Source: Caldimonas mangrovi | GTDB taxonomy: Bacteria > Pseudomonadota > Gammaproteobacteria > Burkholderiales > Burkholderiaceae_C | Length of the DNA stretch: 64,000 bases | Direction: 5' to 3' | Assembly: GCF_023721835.1 (NCBI RefSeq) | Contig: NZ_JAMKFE010000011.1 | Span: forward strand, 117,068-181,067 | Notes under the pieces: model-generated | What the model saw: the letters and a program-made list of their open reading frames with translations, nothing else | Database searches by the model: none | Told to the model about the DNA's origin: nothing | Made by a program: the position numbers and the translations under genes | Part shown: one piece after another, positions 46,891 to 55,073 of the stretch | How positions within the stretch are numbered: position 1 is the first letter of the stretch | How the letters are laid out: the number at the start of each line of letters is the position of its first letter

Positions 46891-48233
46891 GCGCGGCTCC
46901 CGGCCGGCAGCCCTTCGAGCGCGCCCGCAACGGCGCGTGCCAGCCGTTCGACGATCGCGTCGAGTTCGCCGTCGGTGACGATGAAGGGGGGGGCCAGCAG
47001 CACGTGGTCGCCGCGCTGGCCGTCGATCGTGCCGCCCATCGGGTAGACCATCAAGCCGCACTGCATGGCCTGCCGCTTGATGCGCGCATGCAGCTTCAGC
47101 CCGGCGTCGAAAGGCGTCTTGTCGGCGCGGTCCCGCACCAGCTCGATGGCCTGGAACAGGCCGCGACCGCGGATGTCGCCGACGTGCGGATGGTCCCCGA
47201 AGGTCGCCTGCAGGCGAGACGTCAGCGCCTGGCCCTGGCGGCGCACCGCCGCCAGCAGCCCGTCGCGCCGGATCACGCGCTGCACCGCGAGCGCTGCGGC
47301 ACACGCGACCGGGTGGCCGATGTAGGTGTGGCCGTGCTGGAACAGGCCGCTGCCGCGCGCGAAGGTGTCGACGATGCGCCCTTGCGCGAGCACCGCACCG
47401 ATCGGTTGGTAACCGCCGCCCAGGCCCTTGGCGATGGTCATCAGGTCGGGCACCACGTGCTCCTGTTCGCAGGCGTGCAGCGTGCCGGTGCGACCCATGC
47501 CGGACATCACCTCGTCGAGGACCAGCAGGATGCCGTGGCGGTCGCACAGCTCACGCACGCCGCGCAGGTAGCCCGGCACCGGCGTGAGTGCACCGGCCGT
47601 GGCGCCGACCACCGTCTCGGCGACGAAGGCGATCACCGAGTCGGCCCCCAGCGTCTCGATCACACCGGCCAGTTCCTGCACCAGCCGCGCGCCGTATTGC
47701 TCGGGCGTCTCGCCGGGCTGGCGGTCGCGATATTCGTAGCACGGCGAGACGTGGGTGACCGCCATCAGCAATGGCGCGAACTGCGCGCGCCGCCACTGGT
47801 TGCCGCCCACCGCGAGCGCACCGAGCGTGTTGCCGTGATAGCTCTGACGCCGCGCGATGAAGTGCCTGCGCTGCAGCTGGCCGATCTCGACGAAGTACTG
47901 GCGTGCCATCTTGAGCGCGGCCTCCACGGCCTCGGAGCCCCCCGAGACGAAGTAGGCGTGGCTCATGCCGGCCGGCGCGTGCTCGATGAGGTCCGCGGCC
48001 AGTTCCTCCGCCACGTCTGTCGTGAAGAAGCTGGTGTGCGCGTAGGCCACGCGGTCGATCTGCTCGTGCATGGCGGCCAGCACGTCCGGGTGCGCGTGGC
48101 CGAGGCACGAGACGGCGGCACCGCCGCTCGCGTCGAGGTAGGACTTGCCGTCGGCATCGGTGATGCTGATGCCGCGGGCCGAGACGGCCCGCGGCAGCGT
48201 GGTGTTCAACTGGCGATGGAAAACGTGAGTCAT
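46887..48233 (-). CDS. Class III pyridoxal-phosphate aminotransferase
   Basis: This is an omega-type aminotransferase of 448 aa. The cofactor fold is visible from ITDADGKSYLDASGGAAVSCLGHAHPDV through SGGSEAVEAALKMARQYFVE near residue 105. ILLVLDEVMSGMGRTG carries the Asp contacting the pyridine nitrogen, and the PLP-lysine is in TIAKGLGGGYQPIGAVLA near 275. QHGHTYIGHPVACAAAL follows. It shares four-base overlaps with both the regulator gene before it and the BKACE gene after it. The likely role is to convert an imported beta- or omega-amino acid to the keto acid for BKACE. The substrate range of the family is broad. Confidence 0.92.
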   Translation of the reverse strand: MTHVFHRQLNTTLPRAVSARGISITDADGKSYLDASGGAAVSCLGHAHPDVLAAMHEQIDRVAYAHTSFFTTDVAEELAADLIEHAPAGMSHAYFVSGGSEAVEAALKMARQYFVEIGQLQRRHFIARRQSYHGNTLGALAVGGNQWRRAQFAPLLMAVTHVSPCYEYRDRQPGETPEQYGARLVQELAGVIETLGADSVIAFVAETVVGATAGALTPVPGYLRGVRELCDRHGILLVLDEVMSGMGRTGTLHACEQEHVVPDLMTIAKGLGGGYQPIGAVLAQGRIVDTFARGSGLFQHGHTYIGHPVACAAALAVQRVIRRDGLLAAVRRQGQALTSRLQATFGDHPHVGDIRGRGLFQAIELVRDRADKTPFDAGLKLHARIKRQAMQCGLMVYPMGGTIDGQRGDHVLLAPPFIVTDGELDAIVERLARAVAGALEGLPAGSRA

Positions 48234-49159
48234 GGCTCTGCCTTCTTGATGGGACGCTCCCAGTAGGCGCGACTGGCCTTCAGCTGCGCCTGCCTTTCGG
48301 CGAGGCGCTGCCGGACCTGCTCGCCGCCGCGTACCGCGACGGCGGCGACCAGGGATTCGGCCATGGCCTGCGCGCCGGTCATCGACTGGAAGAACGAGGG
48401 GGATTCAGCCTGGAACAGCAGCACGTGCTGCGCGGAACGCGCGATCGGCGACAGCGTGCTGTCGGTGACGGCCACCACCGGCACGCCGGCCGCACGCGCC
48501 AACGCGACCGCCTCCACCGTCTGCCGGGTGTAGGGCATCTGCCCGACCGCGACGAGCACGTCGTCGCCAGCGAGCTGGGCGACCTGGTCGACGAGCGTGC
48601 CGCCGAGGTCGGTGGCGAGCACGCCGTTGCGCACCAGCATCGCGTAGGTGTAGTACATGTGATAGGCCACGCCCATGCTGCCGCGCAAGCCGACGAACAG
48701 CACCCGGCGCGCGGCGAGCAAGGCGTCGGCCGCAGCGTCGACCTTGGCGGCCGAGTTGGCGGCAGCCACCGATTCGACGTTGGCGCGCTGCGCCGCGTTG
48801 AGGCGCGACAGGCGGTCCTGCTCGGCGCCTTCGCGCTGCTGCACCGTCAACCGTTCGACGTAGGTTTCGCGTCCGGCGCGTGCGAGCGCCCGCTGGTAGG
48901 GCTCGCGCAGTGCCTCGAAACCCTCGAAGCCGAGCGTCTGCGCCAGCCGGGTCATGGTGGCCGGCGCGACACCCGCGTGCTTGGCCGAAGCGCGCATCGA
49001 CTGCAGCCCCAGCTCGGTGGGGTGCTGGCGTGCCCACCGGGCGGCGCGCTGCAGCTCGGGGCTCAGCGCATCGAAATGGCGGTCGATGAGTCGGGTGATG
49101 TCGCGGGGAGTCACAACGGGATGGAGCAGCGCATGCGGCGCTTGAAACGTCTGTTTCAT
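48230..49159 (-). CDS. RpiR/MurR-family transcriptional regulator (HTH plus SIS domain)
   Basis: Residues 15-95 form the RpiR helix-turn-helix (LSPELQRAARWARQHPTELGLQSMRASAKHAGVAPATMTRLAQTLGFEGFEALREPYQRAL). Residues 125-290 form a SIS sugar-phosphate-like binding fold (VLFVGLRGSMGVAYHMYYTYAMLVRNGVL, DVLVAVGQMPYTRQTVEAVALARAAGVPVVAVTD). The length is 309 aa. It is the first gene of the minus-strand catabolic operon and overlaps the aminotransferase start (ATGA). Two TGAAAC-N4-GTTTCA-type palindromes cover its start codon and upstream region, so it probably represses itself, the operon and perhaps the divergent LysR gene. Members with this build often control amino-acid or amine catabolism. 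Confidence 0.9.
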   Translation of the reverse strand: MKQTFQAPHALLHPVVTPRDITRLIDRHFDALSPELQRAARWARQHPTELGLQSMRASAKHAGVAPATMTRLAQTLGFEGFEALREPYQRALARAGRETYVERLTVQQREGAEQDRLSRLNAAQRANVESVAAANSAAKVDAAADALLAARRVLFVGLRGSMGVAYHMYYTYAMLVRNGVLATDLGGTLVDQVAQLAGDDVLVAVGQMPYTRQTVEAVALARAAGVPVVAVTDSTLSPIARSAQHVLLFQAESPSFFQSMTGAQAMAESLVAAVAVRGGEQVRQRLAERQAQLKASRAYWERPIKKAEP

Positions 49160-49186
49160 GTTATCAAGCGTGAACCACTCGTTTCA
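49143..49186 (-). promoter_or_regulatory. Paired operator-like palindromes of the RpiR regulator
   Basis: TGAAAC-GTCT-GTTTCA at 49143-49158 is a perfect inverted repeat that includes the start codon of the regulator gene. A second site, TGAACC-ACTC-GTTTCA at 49171-49186, has one mismatch and the same 16-base size. Centres are 28 bases apart, close to three helical turns. Confidence 0.55.
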
Positions 49187-49272
49187 ATCACGATCGGGCG
49201 GGTTTTCCCTGCACCCGCATGCAAAGTTCGCATGACACCCCGTATGAGTGGCCGGCCGCTACCATCGCCGCC

Positions 49273-50256
49273 ATGCGCATCCGCTCCATCGAGATCTTCT
49301 ATGCGGTGATGCAGTGCGGGACCGTCAAGGCAGCGGCGGACATGCTGCACATCACCCAACCCGCTGCCACCCGTTTGCTGCAGCAGGCCGAACGCCACGC
49401 CGGCTTCGCGCTGTTCCAGCGCGTCAAGGGTCGGCTGGTGCCGACCCACGAGGCCCGCGCGCTCTACCCCGACGTCGAGCAGCTCTACCTGAAGCTCGAC
49501 GGCATCCGCCGGCTGGTCGACAACCTGGCCCACGGCGAGGGCGGCGTGCTGCGCGTGCTGTGCGTGCCCAGCCTGGCGCAGGACTGGCTGCCACGCGCGC
49601 TGTCGCCCGTGATGCGCCGGCACCCGGACCTGCGACTGTCGGTGCGCACGCTGCATTCGCGCCAGATCGTCGACAGCCTGGTGCTGCGTGAAGCCGACAT
49701 CGGCTTCGCGTTCGAAGCGCCTGAACACCCGGCGCTGGTCGCCGAGCCGCTCGCGCAAGGACGCCTGGTGTGCGTCGGGCCCGGTCTGGCACGCGCTCGC
49801 GTGACGCTGGAAGAGCTGGCATCGCTGCCGGTGATCGATCTGGACGCGTCGGACCCGCTCGGCCGGCTGCTGCACAACGCACGCACCGTGCAGGGCATCG
49901 AGTTCAGCACGCGAGCCTTGGCGCACAGCCACCACACGGCGATCGCCTTGGCGCGCGAGGGCCTCGGCCTCGCGCTGGTCGACTCCTTCACCGGGCTCGC
50001 GGCCCAAGGCACGCTGCAGCTCGACGCCGTGCCGGTCGAACCCGAGATACCGATCACCGTGCATGCCATGCGGCTGCACGATGCGCCAGGCAGTGCGCTG
50101 GTGCGTCATCTGGTCGACTCCATGGCGCGCGTGCTGACGTCGGGCGGTGTCACACCGACACCAGCGGCCCGCGTGCAAACGGCTGCAGGGCCTGCGCCGG
50201 CGCGCGCGTCGCCAGCGCGCCCGCCAGCAGCGCGGCGGAGCCGAAAGCCAGCGTGA
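49273..50256 (+). CDS. LysR-family transcriptional regulator
   Basis: This is a 327-aa LysR regulator. The winged HTH is at the N-terminus (IEIFYAVMQCGTVKAAADMLHITQPAATRLLQQAERHAGFALFQRVKGRLVPTHEA). It is joined to a type 2 periplasmic-binding-like effector domain (LRVLCVPSLAQDWLPRALSPVM, LREADIGFAFEAPEHPAL, HHTAIALAREGLGLALVDSF). ATG 49273 starts right at the HTH. The last 36 residues, rich in Pro, Ala and Arg, run into the 3' end of the convergent dadA-like gene and look non-conserved. It is divergent from the RpiR operon. The amino-acid dehydrogenase gene, convergent to it, is a possible target together with the operon. Confidence 0.88.
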   Translation: MRIRSIEIFYAVMQCGTVKAAADMLHITQPAATRLLQQAERHAGFALFQRVKGRLVPTHEARALYPDVEQLYLKLDGIRRLVDNLAHGEGGVLRVLCVPSLAQDWLPRALSPVMRRHPDLRLSVRTLHSRQIVDSLVLREADIGFAFEAPEHPALVAEPLAQGRLVCVGPGLARARVTLEELASLPVIDLDASDPLGRLLHNARTVQGIEFSTRALAHSHHTAIALAREGLGLALVDSFTGLAAQGTLQLDAVPVEPEIPITVHAMRLHDAPGSALVRHLVDSMARVLTSGGVTPTPAARVQTAAGPAPARASPARPPAARRSRKPA

Positions 50257-51445
50257 AACCGAGCGCGCCGTGCCCGGCGTTCGCGTACACGTTGCTCCAG
50301 CGACGCACGCGGCCGATGCACGGCAGCCCGGTCGGCGTCATCGGGCGCAGGCCGGCCCAGGGCTGCAGCCGCTCGAACCGGAGCGTCGGGTCGAGGCCGA
50401 ACACCGTGTCCGCCGCGTTGCGCAGCCGGGCGAGATGGGTCTCGTCGAGCCGCAGGTCGCTGCGGCCCAGCTCGGCTATGCCGGCCACCCGCAGCCGCGC
50501 CGTGGCACCGGCGCCCAGCGGCGCGAACACCACCTTGCGGGCACTGTCGGTCACGCTGCAGGACGGGAAGCGCTGCAGCGCCGCGCGCGGGATCTCCAGG
50601 CTGTAGCCCTTCAACGATTCGATCGGCAAGCGCACGCCCAGTGGCGCCAGCAGTGCGTTGCTGCCGATGCCGGCGGCTGCGACCACGGCATCCGCACGCA
50701 CCTCGTGCTCTTCGCCATCGGTGCGCAGCGTCAACGCCTCGACGGCATCGCCCTTGGCATGCCAGCGATCGATGCGGGCGTTCATGTGCACGCGGCAGCG
50801 CGGGTGCCGACGCAGTTCTTCGAACAGCGCCAGGCACAGCCGCCGGCAGTCGGCCACTTCTTCGTCCGGGGTGTAGATGCCGCCGGCGAGCGCCTGGCCA
50901 TCCAGTGAGGGCTCTCGCTCGACGCAGCGGGCCGCATCGAGCGCCTGCTGCCGGCTGCCCAGGCGCGCCTGCAGCGCCATCTGCCGCCGTGCCGCGTCGT
51001 ATGCAGCCGCCGACCGGTACACCACCAGCTTGCCGTTGCGCCGGTGTTCGATCGCCGCGGCCACGCCCCCGTGGTGCATCCAGCCATGCAGGCGGTCGCG
51101 ACTCAGCTCGGCCAGTTTCAGCAGCGCCTGCGTCGTGCGTTCGACTTGCGCCCCGCGGCAGGCCCACAGGAAACGAGCGCCCCATGCCAGGAAGCCGGGC
51201 GCCAGCGACGGCCGCACCCGCAGCGGAGATTCGGCATCGAACAGCAGCGCCGGCAGCTCGCGCAGCACCGCCGGTGTCGCCAGCGGCGCCACGTAGGCAT
51301 AGCTCAGCTGCGCGCCGTTCTGCCCGCTGGCACCGCCGGCCGGCTCGCCGGCGCGGTCCACCAGCGTCACCTCGTGGCCCGCGTCGAGCAGCGTGCGCGC
51401 CGTCGCGAGGCCGACGACACCGGCCCCGATCACCACCACGTGCAT
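50150..51445 (-). CDS. FAD-dependent D-amino-acid-dehydrogenase-like oxidoreductase (DadA family)
   Basis: This DAO-fold flavoenzyme of 431 aa is related to DadA, which oxidises D-amino acids at the membrane. The FAD motif is VVVIGAGVVGLATARTLLDAGHEVTLVDRAGEPAGGASGQNGAQLSYAYVAP at the N-terminus. VVAAAGIGSNALLAPLGVRLPIESLKGYSLEI and the end GLRPMTPTGLPCIGRVRRWSNVYANAGHGALGFTLAFGSAALLA match the DadA C-terminal FAD loop. ATG 51445 has GGGGAG 6 bases upstream, while an in-frame TTG at 51451 does not. Its 3' end overlaps the LysR gene by 107 bases. It could generate keto acid and ammonia from the same imported amino acids as the neighbouring block. Confidence 0.88.
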   Translation of the reverse strand: MHVVVIGAGVVGLATARTLLDAGHEVTLVDRAGEPAGGASGQNGAQLSYAYVAPLATPAVLRELPALLFDAESPLRVRPSLAPGFLAWGARFLWACRGAQVERTTQALLKLAELSRDRLHGWMHHGGVAAAIEHRRNGKLVVYRSAAAYDAARRQMALQARLGSRQQALDAARCVEREPSLDGQALAGGIYTPDEEVADCRRLCLALFEELRRHPRCRVHMNARIDRWHAKGDAVEALTLRTDGEEHEVRADAVVAAAGIGSNALLAPLGVRLPIESLKGYSLEIPRAALQRFPSCSVTDSARKVVFAPLGAGATARLRVAGIAELGRSDLRLDETHLARLRNAADTVFGLDPTLRFERLQPWAGLRPMTPTGLPCIGRVRRWSNVYANAGHGALGFTLAFGSAALLAGALATRAPAQALQPFARGPLVSV

Positions 51446-51553
51446 GCGCAACTCCCCTACCTGTTGGACAGAGGCAGTCTATGCAGGTCGACGGTATGGG
51501 TCGATTGCCGAAACCGGGACGGGGTATGCCGTTCGGGCATGCCCGCCGGGCCC

Positions 51554-52222
51554 TCAGGCGTAGTCGTACGGCCCGCCCACCTCGAGCGCGCGCCGGTAGG
51601 CGGGCCGCGCATGAATGCGCTGCAGCCAGGCCCACAGGCGCGGCCGGCTCGGGTCCAGCCCCGCGCGCGAGGCCGCCGCCTCGACCGGGAAGCTCATCTG
51701 GATGTCGGCCGCGGTGAACTGGTCACCCGCGAACCATTCGCCGCGGCCGAGTTCGGCTTCCATGAAGTCGAGGTGCGTCTTGAGCTGCGGGCTGATGAAG
51801 CCCTTCATCGCCTTGTCGACGACCGCACGCACGATCGGCTTGGCGAAGAACGGCATCGGCGCCGTGCCGATGCGGTCGAACACCAGTTTCAGCAGCAGCG
51901 GCGGCATCGCCGAACCTTCGGCGTAGTGCATCCAGTAGGTGTAGCGCAGTTGCTCGGGCGTGCCGCGCGCCGGCGCCAGGCGGCCCTGGCCGTAGCGGTC
52001 GACGAGATATTCGACGACGGCCCCCGACTCGGCCAGCGTCGCGCCGCCGTCCGTGAGCACCGGCGACTTGCCCAGCGGGTGCACCGCCTTCAACTCGGGC
52101 GGCGCGAGCATGGTCTTGCGGTCGCGCTGGTAGCGCTTCACCTCGTAGGGCAGGCCGAGTTCTTCGAGCAGCCACAGCACGCGCTGCGAGCGGGAATTGT
52201 TCAGGTGATGGACGGTCAGCAT
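51554..52222 (-). CDS. Glutathione S-transferase
   Basis: This is a cytosolic GST of 222 aa. The thioredoxin-like domain starts MLTVHHLNNSRSQRVLWLLEELGLPYEVKRYQR, with the catalytic Ser/Asn at SRSQRV, and GKSPVLTDGGATLAESGAVVEYLVDRYG gives the glutathione-binding region. The alpha-helical domain holds GEWFAGDQFTAADIQMSFPVEAAASRAGLD, a typical N-capping motif region. It probably conjugates or reduces electrophiles in the cytoplasm. It lies between urtE and the dadA-like gene on the same strand, with 68 and 108 base gaps, so a link to urea or amino-acid use is not obvious. Confidence 0.92.
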   Translation of the reverse strand: MLTVHHLNNSRSQRVLWLLEELGLPYEVKRYQRDRKTMLAPPELKAVHPLGKSPVLTDGGATLAESGAVVEYLVDRYGQGRLAPARGTPEQLRYTYWMHYAEGSAMPPLLLKLVFDRIGTAPMPFFAKPIVRAVVDKAMKGFISPQLKTHLDFMEAELGRGEWFAGDQFTAADIQMSFPVEAAASRAGLDPSRPRLWAWLQRIHARPAYRRALEVGGPYDYA

Positions 52223-52290
52223 GGCCGGGCCTGCAGGGTGACGATCGGTGGATTGTCGCGTGGAGCGGGTGGCCGTGCAGGGAGCCCGCC

Positions 52291-52992
52291 TCAGATCGAC
52301 ATCAGCCGCCGCACGCCGTCGGCCTCCATGTCGTGACCACGACCGCGCCGGATCACCTCGCCGCGCTCCATCACGAGATATTGATCGGCCAGTTCCGCCG
52401 CGAAGTCGTAGTACTGCTCGACGAGGATGATGGCCATGTCGCCGCGGTCGGCCAGCATACGGATCACCCGGCCGATGTCCTTGATGATGGACGGCTGGAT
52501 GCCTTCCGTCGGTTCGTCGAGGATCAGCAGCTTCGGGCCCGCCGCCAACGCACGTGCAATCGCGAGCTGCTGCTGTTGACCGCCGGACAGGTCGCCGCCG
52601 CGCCGGTGCAGCATCTGCTTCAGCACCGGGAACAGCTCGAACAGCTGCGCCGGCACCGGCGTGCGCGCCGGCTTGTAGGCCAGGCCCATGCGCAGGTTCT
52701 CCTCCACCGTGAGCCGGCCGAAGATCTCGCGCCCCTGCGGCACGTAGCCCATGCCCTTGCGCACTCGCTCGTAAGGCGTGTCGCGGGTGATCGCCTGTCC
52801 GTCGAGCGAGACGCTGCCGGTCTTCACCGGCACCACGCCCATCAGGCTCTTCAGCAACGTCGTCTTGCCGACCCCGTTGCGGCCGAGCACGACCGTCACC
52901 TCGCCCTGCTTGGCTTCGAAGCCCACGTCGCGCAGGATGTGCGAGCCGCCGTAGTACTGGTTGATGCCTTCGACCTTCAGCATGGCGTTCAC
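52291..52992 (-). CDS. urtE: Urea ABC transporter ATPase UrtE
   Basis: This is the second ATPase of the high-affinity urea importer, LivF-like, 233 aa. Walker A GRNGVGKTTLLKSL is near residue 37, MGYVPQGREIFGRLTVEENLRMGLA is a LivF/UrtE hallmark, and the signature LSGGQQQQLAIARALAAGPKLLILDEPTEGIQPSIIKD leads into Walker B. IILVEQYYDFAAELADQYLVMERGE follows, the typical UrtE ending. The frame starts at a GTG overlapping the urtD stop (GTGA), with ATG 52983 three codons later as the alternative. It is the last gene of urtABCDE. The urea-specific assignment rests on conserved operon order plus UrtB features. Confidence 0.93.
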   Translation of the reverse strand: MNAMLKVEGINQYYGGSHILRDVGFEAKQGEVTVVLGRNGVGKTTLLKSLMGVVPVKTGSVSLDGQAITRDTPYERVRKGMGYVPQGREIFGRLTVEENLRMGLAYKPARTPVPAQLFELFPVLKQMLHRRGGDLSGGQQQQLAIARALAAGPKLLILDEPTEGIQPSIIKDIGRVIRMLADRGDMAIILVEQYYDFAAELADQYLVMERGEVIRRGRGHDMEADGVRRLMSI

Positions 52993-53882
52993 CTGCCCAG
53001 ATAGACTTCAACGACCTTGTCGTTGGCCTGCACGTCGGCGAGCGTGCCTTCCGACAGCACGCTGCCTTCGTGCAGCACCGTCACGCGCTTGCCGTTGCGC
53101 CCGCCCTGTGTCAGCTCGCCGATGAACTTCATGTCGTGCTCCACCACCACCAGCGAGTGGCTGCCCTCGAGCGACAGGAACAGCTCGGCGGTGCGCTCGG
53201 TCTCCTCGTCGGTCATGCCGGCCACCGGCTCGTCGAGCAGCAGCAGCTTGGGGTCCTGCATCAGCAGCATGCCGATCTCCAGCCATTGCTTCTGCCCATG
53301 CGACAGGTTGCCAGCGGTGCGCTGCGCACTGTCCTTCAGGTGGATCAGCGTCAGCACCTCGCCGATACGGTCGAGCTGTTCGCCGGTGAGCCGGAAGAAC
53401 ATCGACGCGCGCACGCGGCGGTCGGCCTTGAGTGCGAGCTCGAGGTTCTCGAAGACAGTGAGCTGCTCGTAGACGGTGGGCTTCTGGAACTTGCGGCCGA
53501 TGCCGATCTGCGCGATCTGGCTTTCGCGCAGGCGCAGCAGGTCGATCGTCGAGCCGAAGTAGGCCTTGCCCTCGTCGGGCCGGGTCTTGCCGGTGATGAC
53601 GTCCATCATCGTCGTCTTGCCGGCGCCGTTGGGCCCGATGATGCAGCGCAGCTCGCCGGCACTGATGCTCAACGAGAGCCTGTTCAGCGCCCGAAAGCCG
53701 TCGAAGCTGACGGTGATGTCGTCGAGATAGAGGATGGCGCCGTGGGTGACATCGACCTCGCCCGGCTGCACCACGCGGCTGTAGCTGGCACCGCGGTCGC
53801 CGGACTCGGTGGCCTTGGCCGGCGGTCGGGCATCGTGAGCGGCACGCAGCCTCGCGCCGGCTTCCATCAGGTCGGGCGTCAT
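52989..53882 (-). CDS. urtD: Urea ABC transporter ATPase UrtD
   Basis: This is the LivG-like ATPase of the urea importer, 297 aa. An N-terminal leader of 45 residues precedes HGAILYLDDITVSFDGFRALNRLSLSI. Walker A is GPNGAGKTTMMDVITGKTRPDEG near residue 84, IGRKFQKPTVYEQLTVFENLELALK follows, and the signature LSHGQKQWLEIGMLLMQDPKLLLLDEPVAGMTDEET has the His-for-Gly variant of LivG proteins. SHSLVVVEHDMKFIGELT supplies the switch His. ATG 53882 overlaps the urtC stop (ATGA), and GTGA joins it to urtE, so the three genes are translationally linked. Confidence 0.93.
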   Translation of the reverse strand: MTPDLMEAGARLRAAHDARPPAKATESGDRGASYSRVVQPGEVDVTHGAILYLDDITVSFDGFRALNRLSLSISAGELRCIIGPNGAGKTTMMDVITGKTRPDEGKAYFGSTIDLLRLRESQIAQIGIGRKFQKPTVYEQLTVFENLELALKADRRVRASMFFRLTGEQLDRIGEVLTLIHLKDSAQRTAGNLSHGQKQWLEIGMLLMQDPKLLLLDEPVAGMTDEETERTAELFLSLEGSHSLVVVEHDMKFIGELTQGGRNGKRVTVLHEGSVLSEGTLADVQANDKVVEVYLGR

Positions 53883-55012
53883 GGGCGCACCTCCGGGTCG
53901 TTCTTCTTGCGGCCCTTGAACAGACCGACGATGCCTTGCGGCAGGAACAGCGTCACCGCGATGAACAGCGCGCCCAGGAAGTAGAGCCAGAACTCCGGAA
54001 ACGCCACCGTGAACCAGCTCTTCGCGCCGTTGACGAAAAACGCGCCGACGATCGGCCCGATCAGCGTCGCGCGCCCGCCGACCGCGGCCCAGATCGCGAT
54101 CTCGATGCTGGCCGCGGGCGACATCTCGCTCGGGTTGATGATGCCCACCTGCGGCACGTAGAGCGCGCCCGCGACACCGCACATCACCGCCGAGATCACC
54201 CAGATGCTCAGCTTGTACCAAAGCGGGTCGTAGCCCGAGAACATCACGCGCGACTCCGCGTCGCGGATGGCCTGCAGCACGCGGCCGTACTTGCTGCCCA
54301 CGATCCAGCGTGCCAGCAGATAACAGCCGATCAGCGTCAGCCCGGTGACCACGAACAGCGCCATGCGCGTGGTCGGCGTCGCGATCGGGATGTCGAGAAT
54401 GCGCTTGAAGTCGGTGAAGCCGTTGTTGCCGCCGAAGCCCGTCTCGTTGCGGAAGAACAGCAGCATGGCCGCAAACGTCATCGCCTGCGTGATGATCGAG
54501 AAGTACACGCCCTTGATGCGCGACCGGAACGCGAAGTAGCCGAACACGAAGGCCAGCAGCCCCGGCACCAGCACGACCAGCAGCATCTGCGCCATGAAGG
54601 AGTCGCTGAGCGCCCAGTGCCAGGGCAGCTCTTTCCAGTCGAGGAAGACCATGAAGTCCGGCAGCTCCGACCGGTAGTTGCCGTCGCGCCCGATCTGCCG
54701 CATCAGGTACATGCCCATGCCGTAGCCGCCGAGCGCGAAGAACACGCCGTGGCCGAGCGACAGGATGCCGGTGTAGCCCCAGATCAGGTCCATCGCCAGC
54801 GCGGCGATGGCGTAGCACATGATCTTTCCGATCAGGCTGACGTAGTAGTCGGGCAGGTGAAAGGCGCTGCCGGGCTGCACGGCCAGATTGAGCACCGGGA
54901 CGAGGACCGTGAGGGTGACCACGGCCGCGAACAGGCCGGACCAGGTCTTCGGGCCGATGAACGAGGGCCGGGTTCTCGTCGCAAGAGGGGGCGTCGGGAG
55001 GACGGCGCTCAT
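53879..55012 (-). CDS. urtC: Urea ABC transporter permease UrtC
   Basis: This is the LivM-like membrane permease of the urea importer, 377 aa. Membrane segments include SGLFAAVVTLTVLVPVL, IMCYAIAALAMDLIWGYTGILSLGHGVFFALGGYGMGMYLM and LLVVLVPGLLAFVFGYFAF, with GGNNGFTDFKRILDIPIA and the docking region RDAESRVMFSGYDPLWYKLSIWVISAV. The end ALFIAVTLFLPQGIVGLF is family-typical. GGAG 7 bases before ATG 55012 decides the start; a longer frame to 55087 would overlap urtB. It is separated from urtB by 61 bases. Confidence 0.94.
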   Translation of the reverse strand: MSAVLPTPPLATRTRPSFIGPKTWSGLFAAVVTLTVLVPVLNLAVQPGSAFHLPDYYVSLIGKIMCYAIAALAMDLIWGYTGILSLGHGVFFALGGYGMGMYLMRQIGRDGNYRSELPDFMVFLDWKELPWHWALSDSFMAQMLLVVLVPGLLAFVFGYFAFRSRIKGVYFSIITQAMTFAAMLLFFRNETGFGGNNGFTDFKRILDIPIATPTTRMALFVVTGLTLIGCYLLARWIVGSKYGRVLQAIRDAESRVMFSGYDPLWYKLSIWVISAVMCGVAGALYVPQVGIINPSEMSPAASIEIAIWAAVGGRATLIGPIVGAFFVNGAKSWFTVAFPEFWLYFLGALFIAVTLFLPQGIVGLFKGRKKNDPEVRP

Positions 55013-55073
55013 CTGGAAGCTCCGGTGGGGGATGTCGCATGCCGCGACGAAACTGACGACGCAGGAAAGCGCT

